This document shows, one piece after another, positions 1 to 4,496 of a stretch of DNA of 7,009 nucleotides. Every line of letters begins with the position of its first letter. Position 1 is the first letter of the stretch. The position numbers were made by a program, and so were the translations under genes. Location: contig JBCBWF010000272.1 in the NCBI GenBank assembly GCA_039817245.1, forward strand, positions 1 to 7,009. Direction: 5' to 3'. The notes under the pieces were generated by a model. The model did not search any database and was not told the origin of the DNA. It was given only the letters and a program-made list of their open reading frames with translations. This DNA comes from Thermohalobaculum sp039817245 (lineage in GTDB: Bacteria > Pseudomonadota > Alphaproteobacteria > Rhodobacterales > Rhodobacteraceae).

Positions 1-24
1 CGCACGGGGCCGGCGCGGTGGGAA

Positions 25-1782
25 TCAGACCCAGATCTCGATCTCGACGAAGATGCCCTCGCCCAACTCACCCGGCTCGTAGAAGACGTCGCCGGGCTGG
101 TTCATGAGGGGATCCCAGCCGATCTCGGCGTAACTGCCGTTCTCGAGCCCGACGAAAACCGGTGCGTCGCCCTCGGACCGCGGGCCGTCGCCGCCGCCCG
201 GGCCGCCGCCGCCAAGCGGTCCGTCCGGATCCTCGATCGGGATGAAGACCGGCAGCCAGAACGGGGTGTCCGGCTCCAGCTTGTGCTGCAGGTCCTCGGC
301 GGTCTGCGTGGGCTCCGTGTCTAGTCCGCCGCCGAAGACGGGATCGACGCCGTCGTCCTCCCCGGTATCGGCGTCCGGAGCGGGGCGGGCCTTGTCCCAG
401 AAGACATCGGCGAGCGTCGCCGCCAGCTCGGCCGCCTTCGCCGGGTCGGCCTCCACATCGTAGCCCTCCCAGGTCTTCAGGATCAGCGAGTCGACGGAAC
501 TCCGGACAGCGTCCTCGAAAGCTGCCTGAAGTGCCTCCTCGGAGATCTCGCCCACCTCGTCATCGCTCGGCGTGTAACCGGCGTCGCCATCGGTGTCGGT
601 GGCGGCGTTGCTTTCCGCATCGTCGGTCTCGCCATCTCCGGTGTCCGTATCGCCGCCCAGTCCGTTCTCGGTCGTCGTGGTCGACTGGCCGCGCGTTCCG
701 TCCGGCGCGATCTCCGTGGTGGTGGAGGTGCGGGCGATCGGCGTGCCGTGGCTGTCCAGGGTCTCGACCGTTCGGGTCTCGGTGCGCGAGCCGTCCCCGT
801 GATGCGACGTCACGGTGTAGGAGATCGTCCGCTCCGTGCCGCTGTCGCCGGCCGTGCCGGCCCCGGGGGTCTCGCCACCGGTGCCGTTGCCGGGACTGCC
901 GCCCCCGCCCTGCTGGCCCCCGCCCTGCTGGCCCCCGCCGGCGGTGCCGCCCTGCGGCTCGGTGCCGTGGCCGCCGTCGCTGTCTTCGTAGCGCCAGCCG
1001 CCCGAAGCGCCGCCGCCGCCAAAACCGCCACCGCCGCCTTCCATCGTGAGCGCATCGCGCCAGTAGAGCTTGCGCCCGGGCTCTCCACCGCCGCCGGTAC
1101 CGTCTCCGCCGCCGAACATGCTAGCAAGCCGTGTGAAGGCGTCGACCGAGGTCTCCCCGACGCCCTCGAAGATCTCGCGGGTGATCTCGAGCGCGCCCTC
1201 GCCGAGCTCCCAGAGCACCGCTTTGCGCGCATCCTTGGTCGCGCCGGCGATGTCCTCGGCGAAATCGATGCTCATCTCGGGCGCATCCATCGCGCGGTCG
1301 AAGGCGTCGACAAGCCTCAGATTGAACACGTCGTCGGTCAATTCGCCGAAGAAGGTGAAGACCTCGCCGTTGGCGCTGAACCATTTGCCGGTGAGCTTGG
1401 CAGCGGCGCCGCCGACCTCGCCGGATGCCTCCGCCGCGGCCTCCGCCGCCTCTCCGACGATTGCGGCGAATGCCTCCATGACCGCGCCGTTCCTGCTGGC
1501 CGCGAGCTCCATCTCCTCGCCGATACCGGGGCCGAAGATCGCGATGGCCTTGCCGGTGTCGGTGAGCAGGACGCCCGTACCGGACAGGAAGGTTCCGGCG
1601 GCGAGGTTGGGACCGGCGACGGTGCCGCCGGTGAACTGATTACCGGCCTCGGTGAGGACACTGGCGAACTTCTCTTCGGCAGCGGCCATGATGTCTTCGA
1701 TCTTGGCCGCCATGGCGTCGGTCGGCATCGAGCCGTCCTCCTCCTCGTCGGCGCTGTCATTCGTCGATGTCTGGTCGGACAT
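25..1782 (-). CDS. Acidic, glycine-rich, cysteine-free protein of unknown function (585 aa)
   Basis: I do not recognise this family. Seen: an acidic Ser/Thr/Asp/Glu N-terminus (1-20), an Ala-rich probably helical stretch (22-47), a weakly hydrophobic Gly-rich segment (51-88), Ala-rich helical sequence to about 225, a Gly-rich linker (225-315) with a GGGQQ duplication, and a Thr-rich section (319-373) with three repeats of about 16 residues. An Asp-rich linker (377-410), a short helical block (412-468) and a C-terminal part with another Gly-rich stretch (523-533) follow, ending in alternating hydrophobic and acidic residues (GIFVEIEIWV). There is no Cys, no Sec signal peptide and no convincing membrane span. 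The start is the ATG at 1780-1782, with GGAG six bases upstream; a longer reading to 1971 would be Pro/Arg-rich and lacks a comparable site. Inferred: composition fits an exported or surface protein, possibly a type I secretion substrate, but no RTX nonapeptides are present. It is transcribed away from the membrane-protein pair. Confidence 0.72.
   Translation of the reverse strand: MSDQTSTNDSADEEEDGSMPTDAMAAKIEDIMAAAEEKFASVLTEAGNQFTGGTVAGPNLAAGTFLSGTGVLLTDTGKAIAIFGPGIGEEMELAASRNGAVMEAFAAIVGEAAEAAAEASGEVGGAAAKLTGKWFSANGEVFTFFGELTDDVFNLRLVDAFDRAMDAPEMSIDFAEDIAGATKDARKAVLWELGEGALEITREIFEGVGETSVDAFTRLASMFGGGDGTGGGGEPGRKLYWRDALTMEGGGGGFGGGGASGGWRYEDSDGGHGTEPQGGTAGGGQQGGGQQGGGGSPGNGTGGETPGAGTAGDSGTERTISYTVTSHHGDGSRTETRTVETLDSHGTPIARTSTTTEIAPDGTRGQSTTTTENGLGGDTDTGDGETDDAESNAATDTDGDAGYTPSDDEVGEISEEALQAAFEDAVRSSVDSLILKTWEGYDVEADPAKAAELAATLADVFWDKARPAPDADTGEDDGVDPVFGGGLDTEPTQTAEDLQHKLEPDTPFWLPVFIPIEDPDGPLGGGGPGGGDGPRSEGDAPVFVGLENGSYAEIGWDPLMNQPGDVFYEPGELGEGIFVEIEIWV
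909..938. repeat. Tandem 15-base repeat, two copies, inside the Gly-rich linker
   Basis: The unit cctgctggcccccgc occurs twice head to tail (909-923 and 924-938). On the minus strand it encodes the GGGQQ duplication at about residues 283-292 of the 585-aa protein. The unit is a multiple of three, so copy-number change by slippage would lengthen or shorten the linker without shifting the frame. Confidence 0.75.
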
Positions 1783-1788
1783 ACCTGT

Positions 1789-1792
1789 CTCC
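1789..1792 (-). promoter_or_regulatory. Ribosome binding site deciding the start of the 585-aa gene
   Basis: GGAG on the minus strand lies six bases before the ATG at 1782. It overlaps another in-frame ATG (1794), which has no good site of its own, so the downstream ATG (protein starting MSDQTS) is preferred. Confidence 0.65.
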
Positions 1793-2110
1793 ATCGCTGG
1801 TGCTGGGGTGGAGACGCTGCCGCCGGCTGGAGTGTGGGAGTGGGATGGATGACGGGGCAGCAGCGCCTCCGCCCGCCGGCAATGGCAGCGCGAGGCGGTG
1901 TTTTTCGCAGCACCGGTGCGCGGCGGCGGAGGAATGCGGACCCGTGCGCCCGAGACGGGCCGGCACCGCACGACCGGCGGCGGCCTCGGCGCGGCCCGGC
2001 AGTGCCTAAGCGCGGCCGCGGCATGGGCGGCGTGTCATATCCTCGCCTCACTTGCGTGTACTTTCGGGATCGTGAGCCGTGCTGCAGGGGGCAGCGACGC
2101 GCATTTCGCG

Positions 2111-2116
2111 GGGAGG
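2111..2116 (+). promoter_or_regulatory. Ribosome binding site deciding the start of the membrane protein
   Basis: GGGAGG sits seven bases before the ATG at 2124. The frame is open further upstream to a GTG at 2079, but the strong site here supports the shorter protein starting MTSTADG. Confidence 0.7.
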
Positions 2117-2123
2117 CACTCAG

Positions 2124-2957
2124 ATGACGAGCACAGCCGATGGCATGCTCCATCGCGCCGGGCTGGGCGAGCCGGTTTCCGCCGAGGAGCAGACCGCCCT
2201 CCACATGCGCATCGCCATGGCGATGGCGATCATCAGCGTGCCGATCCTGAAGCTGCACGACACCTATGCGAACTGGGATGTCGGGCGTTATCACCTCGTG
2301 GCGGCGACACTGGTCTTCGTCGTCTCGGCGGTGCTCGCGCTCTTCGAGCGCACCTCGCGGGCGGGGCTTGTCCTCTTCGCCGTCGCCATCGTCGCCTATG
2401 TGCTGGAGAAGTGGTCGGCCTATCACAACCATGGCTGGCTCTCGTTCTGGACCATCACGGTCGCCTTCCTGTTCGGGACGCGCTGGTGGGAGGACGAGAC
2501 CTACCGGTGGTATCTGCGCATGACGCTCGGTGTCGTGATGCTGGGAGCCTGCGCGCAGAAGATCGTGGCGGGCACGTATCTTGACGGCAGTTTCCTCACC
2601 TATCTCAGCCTGCATGGCTCGGAGACCGAGCACATGTTCGGGTTTCTTTGCAGCGATCTCGAGAGCGGGCCCTGCGTCGCGCATCAGGCGCTTGGCGTGT
2701 TCCTGATGCTGTGGCAGGCGGCGGTGGGGCTGCTGCTGGTGGCGGGGGTGACCAATCTCTGGCTGCTGGCGGTGGAGATCGCCTTCCTGCTCGGCGCCGG
2801 GCTCTATGCGGACGAGATGAACTTCCAGGTGCTCAACATCGCGCTCTTCTGCATGGCGTTCGGCTACGGGATGCCGCCGCGGCTGGCCGCGCTCTGTATG
2901 CTGCTCCTGGCCCTCGATGTGGTGAAAATCAGCGTGATCGTGTCCCATGTCCTCTGA
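2124..2957 (+). CDS. Multi-pass inner-membrane protein, HTTM-like (277 aa)
   Basis: This is a hydrophobic integral membrane protein. Likely spans lie near residues 28-44, 57-74, 80-96, 105-118, 131-148, 185-207, 210-228, 234-249 and 254-274, so eight or nine in all; there is no cleavable signal peptide. A polar loop (about 149-184) holds AQKIVAGTYLDGSFLTYLSL and two Cys (176 and 184) that could form a disulfide. The loop pattern (K, then xxLxG, then hydrophobic) and the His-rich YHNHGW segment at 100-105 faintly recall HTTM / vitamin K-dependent carboxylase-like proteins, but I cannot confirm the family or any catalytic residues. The start is set by GGGAGG at 2111-2116. The stop overlaps the next gene by 11 bases, so the two are probably translationally coupled and may form a membrane complex. 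Alternative: an unrelated DoxX-like or wholly novel membrane protein. Confidence 0.8.
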   Translation: MTSTADGMLHRAGLGEPVSAEEQTALHMRIAMAMAIISVPILKLHDTYANWDVGRYHLVAATLVFVVSAVLALFERTSRAGLVLFAVAIVAYVLEKWSAYHNHGWLSFWTITVAFLFGTRWWEDETYRWYLRMTLGVVMLGACAQKIVAGTYLDGSFLTYLSLHGSETEHMFGFLCSDLESGPCVAHQALGVFLMLWQAAVGLLLVAGVTNLWLLAVEIAFLLGAGLYADEMNFQVLNIALFCMAFGYGMPPRLAALCMLLLALDVVKISVIVSHVL

Positions 2958-3480
2958 ACAGATCGTCGAGAAGGGCGCCGGGCGGGCGCGTACACCGGCG
3001 CGGGCGCTGAAGCTGCTGGCGGGCGGGCTGGTGGCGATCCATGTGGTCTGGATCGCGGTGCATATCGGGCTCGTCATGAACGAGCGGATCAATCCCTGGA
3101 AGCTCGGCGGCTATGCCATGTACACGGTGCCGCCGCCGCAGTCGCAGGTGCATGTCTTCACGCGCGACGGCGAGGCCTGGGTGCCGGGGGGCGAGGGGTA
3201 CTGGGTGTTCTCCTTCTTCGAGGCGAACCATCACAACGTCTTCCGCTGCGCGGCCCCGCCCGAGGCGGCGCTCCGCGGCTTTCTCGACGAGAATGCCGGA
3301 GTGCGGGGCAAAGCGGTGCGGCTCGCGCTCAGCGAGGAAGTGATGACCCGCGAGCCCTTCCATATCGGGCGCGAGATCTATGCCACGATCGAGCTCGCCT
3401 GGAGCGGCGAGACCGTGACCTGGCGCCACGAGGCCTGCGGCGAGCAAAGCGAGGGCCGCTTCGCTTACGCTGTCGGGTAG
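2947..3480 (+). CDS. Membrane-anchored protein with NPWKLGGYAMYT motif, partner of the preceding gene (177 aa)
   Basis: Function unknown. Residues 1-20 are basic and polar and should face the cytoplasm. One hydrophobic span (about 21-44) follows, then the motif NPWKLGGYAMYT (49-60) directly after the membrane. The remaining 115 or so residues are soluble and probably periplasmic, with a beta-like pattern (VHVFTRDGEAWVP, YWVFSFFEAN, IYATIELAW) and Cys at 101 and 164 that could pair. The ATG lies 11 bases inside the previous gene and has no clear Shine-Dalgarno, which fits reinitiation by ribosomes finishing that gene. The layout (multi-pass membrane protein plus single-span protein with an exported domain) suggests a two-component membrane assembly. 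The compact WKLGGY motif next to the membrane is the part most likely to be conserved; this is an inference without an alignment. Confidence 0.78.
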   Translation: MSSEQIVEKGAGRARTPARALKLLAGGLVAIHVVWIAVHIGLVMNERINPWKLGGYAMYTVPPPQSQVHVFTRDGEAWVPGGEGYWVFSFFEANHHNVFRCAAPPEAALRGFLDENAGVRGKAVRLALSEEVMTREPFHIGREIYATIELAWSGETVTWRHEACGEQSEGRFAYAVG

Positions 3481-3519
3481 AGCGGGGCGCGAGAGGGCCG
3501 GACGGCGATGCATGGGGGC

Positions 3520-3671
3520 TGCGGCCGCTCCCTCCCACGACAGTCTTGCACCGCGGATCGTGAACATTAAGTGAATATCGATGATCTTGCATGCATGCCA
3601 AACAGGACGCGGAATGTTCACATAGTGTTCGCAAATCACGCGCCAAAATGTCGTGGGTGGGAGCGGCCGCA
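3520..3671. repeat. 152-base nested inverted-repeat element between convergent genes
   Basis: Two 23-base arms (3520-3542 and 3649-3671) are reverse complements with a single mismatch; each contains GCGGCCGC. They enclose 106 bases that are clearly richer in A and T than the surroundings. Inside lie a perfect 9-base inverted pair, gtgaacatt (3560-3568) and aatgttcac (3613-3621), and a central 10-base palindrome gcatgcatgc (3589-3598). All three symmetries are centred within about five bases of each other (3590.5-3595.5). Possible identities are a miniature mobile element, a protein-binding regulatory or recombination site, or a long bidirectional hairpin. I see no flanking target-site duplication and no T-tract, so neither a MITE nor an intrinsic terminator is established. 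Confidence 0.75.
3560..3632. promoter_or_regulatory. Four GTGAACATT-like motifs in two opposed tandem pairs
   Basis: On the plus strand gtgaacatt (3560-3568) and gtgaatatc (3571-3579) start 11 bases apart. On the minus strand gtgaacatt (3613-3621) and gcgaacact (3624-3632) are likewise 11 bases apart. The pairs face each other across the gcatgcatgc palindrome. A period of about one helical turn is typical of sites bound cooperatively by a DNA-binding protein on one face of DNA. The binding protein is unknown. The core TGAACAT also occurs in the nearby TetR operators, so a link is possible but unproven. Confidence 0.4.
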
Positions 3672-3720
3672 AGGGGATTGAGGCCGAGGGCCGAGCGCTC
3701 GAGCCAGCCGGCCGGCCAGG

Positions 3721-3746
3721 GCGTTCCCGGATCAGGCCCGGGACGC
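3721..3746. terminator. GC-rich hairpin over the end of the TetR gene, possible weak terminator
   Basis: gcg-t-tcccgg (3721-3730) pairs with ccgggacgc (3738-3746) as a nine-base-pair stem with one bulged T and a seven-base loop that contains part of the TetR stop codon. No T-run follows on either strand, so this is at best a poor intrinsic terminator. It lies between convergent transcription units, where a terminator would be expected. Confidence 0.22.
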
Positions 3747-4367
3747 TTGGGGGTCGGCAGTCCTCCCCGCAGCCTCTGCAGCAATGCCCGCAGTGAGGAC
3801 GCGGACGAAGGAGGTCAGTTCCGCCGCGAGCCGGTCCTGCGAGAGGCCGACGAACTTGCTGTGAATGCTGATCGAGACGATCCCGTGCACCGCGGCGAAA
3901 TAGCTGCGTGCGCGGGCCTCCAGCGCGTCCTCCGGCTCGTCGAGCGGCAACTCACGGAGCGCCTGCACCACGAACCGCAGGAGCTCCACATGGCCGGCGA
4001 CGAACCAGTCCGGCGCCGTGTCGTCCGGCGGGGGCGGGTGCTCGAAGAGCGCGTTCCACAGCCGGCGCCGGGTGAGCGCGAAGCCCATATAGGCCTCGGC
4101 CAGCGCATGCAGCGCCGCACCCCCGCGCCTGCCCGCCACCGCAGTCTCCAGCGTGTCGCCGAGCAGGGCGAGCGTGCGCGCATTCGCATGCATCACCAGA
4201 TCGTCGAGGTCGCGGAAGGCGGTGTAGATGCCGCCGAGCGCGCAGCCCGCATCGCGCGTCAAATCGCGGGCATTGAGGCCGGCAAGCCCCTCTGACGCAA
4301 TACGATTCCAGGCCGCGTCCACCAGCGCCTCGCGCAGCGCGCGGCGCTTCTCCTCACGCTTTGCCAT
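3732..4367 (-). CDS. TetR/AcrR-family transcriptional repressor (211 aa)
   Basis: This is probably a dimeric ligand-responsive repressor of the adjacent lipid operon and of itself. Residues 1-60 have the TetR N-terminal layout: a basic first helix (AKREEKRRALREALVDAAW), the ...RIASEGLAGLNARDL segment and a helix-turn-helix near 31-54 (LNARDLTRDAGCALGGIYTAF). The variable C-terminal half is helical. The LTRRRLWNALFEH stretch (98-110) and YFAAVHGIVSISI (156-168) resemble the C-terminal WHG-type ligand and dimer domain of some TetR proteins. Length is normal for the family. The start ATG (4365-4367) has GGAGG six bases upstream (4374-4378 on the minus strand). It is transcribed away from the fusion gene at 4497, and the shared region carries two copies of one palindromic operator, the usual arrangement for autoregulated TetR genes. 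The ligand is unknown; an acyl or lipid-related molecule would suit the neighbours. Confidence 0.93.
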   Translation of the reverse strand: MAKREEKRRALREALVDAAWNRIASEGLAGLNARDLTRDAGCALGGIYTAFRDLDDLVMHANARTLALLGDTLETAVAGRRGGAALHALAEAYMGFALTRRRLWNALFEHPPPPDDTAPDWFVAGHVELLRFVVQALRELPLDEPEDALEARARSYFAAVHGIVSISIHSKFVGLSQDRLAAELTSFVRVLTAGIAAEAAGRTADPQASRA

Positions 4368-4384
4368 AGAATGCCTCCAGATTC

Positions 4385-4399
4385 ATGAACATCGTTCAT
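4385..4399. promoter_or_regulatory. Operator 1 of the TetR/lipid-operon divergent promoter
   Basis: ATGAACATCGTTCAT is a perfect palindrome of two 6-base half-sites (ATGAAC / GTTCAT) with a 3-base spacer. It lies 17 bases before the TetR start codon, where bound repressor would block its transcription or initiation. Its near-copy at 4438-4452 makes chance unlikely. Confidence 0.8.
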
Positions 4400-4404
4400 T
4401 TTTG

Positions 4405-4433
4405 TTGCAAGCAGATCGCGAATCGCTTATCCG
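4405..4433 (+). promoter_or_regulatory. Candidate promoter of the lipid operon
   Basis: TTGCAA (4405-4410) and TATCCG (4428-4433) are separated by 17 bases. Transcription would begin around 4440, inside operator 2, so a repressor bound there would block it. The -10 match is imperfect; AT-rich sequence just downstream gives alternatives. Confidence 0.35.
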
Positions 4434-4437
4434 AAAA

Positions 4438-4452
4438 ATGAACGATGTTCAA
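4438..4452. promoter_or_regulatory. Operator 2 of the TetR/lipid-operon divergent promoter
   Basis: ATGAACGATGTTCAA has the same half-sites and spacing as operator 1 with one mismatched base. Read on the minus strand it matches operator 1 at 14 of 15 positions. The two centres (4392 and 4445) are 53 bases apart, about five helical turns, so both would face the same side of the DNA. Confidence 0.78.
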
Positions 4453-4486
4453 TTATCAATGTGCGATCCCGCGCATCGCCCCGAAC

Positions 4487-4491
4487 GGAGG
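4487..4491 (+). promoter_or_regulatory. Ribosome binding site deciding the start of the fusion gene
   Basis: GGAGG lies five bases before the ATG at 4497. The frame is open to a GTG at 4461, but that codon follows operator 2 closely and has no Shine-Dalgarno, so the ATG is the better start. Confidence 0.75.
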
Positions 4492-4496
4492 ATGAG

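Larger units (their letters stand above)
1783..2123. other. Divergent intergenic region (341 bases)
   Basis: This stretch separates the minus-strand 585-aa gene from the plus-strand membrane-protein pair and must hold promoters for both. It is as GC-rich as the coding sequence. I see no convincing -35/-10 pair, strong palindrome, tRNA or rRNA segment, or terminator. The open frames crossing it on either strand are Arg/Pro/Ala-rich shadows without ribosome binding sites. The only supported sites are the Shine-Dalgarno sequences at its two ends. Confidence 0.6.

Noticed and set aside
748..2127. Long plus-strand open frame (459 codons) opposite the 585-aa gene
   Set aside because: It lies antisense to a better-supported gene, crosses the divergent intergenic region and part of the membrane gene, has no ribosome binding site, and its Arg/Ala/Gly-rich composition is typical of a shadow frame in GC-rich DNA.
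1338..3092. Long minus-strand open frame (584 codons) opposite the membrane-protein pair
   Set aside because: It covers a real membrane gene with clear hydrophobic spans on the other strand, runs through an intergenic region and into the 585-aa gene, and encodes His/Arg/Pro-rich sequence without domains.
3520..3528. The GCGGCCGC octamers as evidence of a cloning artefact
   Set aside because: They lie inside 23-base arms whose remaining bases also match, and the same octamer-type sequence is expected in DNA this rich in G and C; no vector-like sequence is seen.
3520..3671. Calling the nested repeat a transposon-derived MITE or an intrinsic terminator
   Set aside because: No direct target duplication is visible outside the arms, no T-tract follows either arm, and the 106-base interior is long for a terminator loop. 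It was kept as an unassigned inverted-repeat element.
4426..4434. DnaA-box-like sequence ttatccgaa near the TetR operators
   Set aside because: It matches only the first part of the consensus TTATCCACA, occurs once, and there is no replication gene or cluster of boxes nearby.
4461..4496. GTG start giving 12 extra residues on the fusion protein
   Set aside because: There is no Shine-Dalgarno before 4461, whereas GGAGG lies five bases before the ATG at 4497; the extra residues are Arg/Ser-rich and domain-free.
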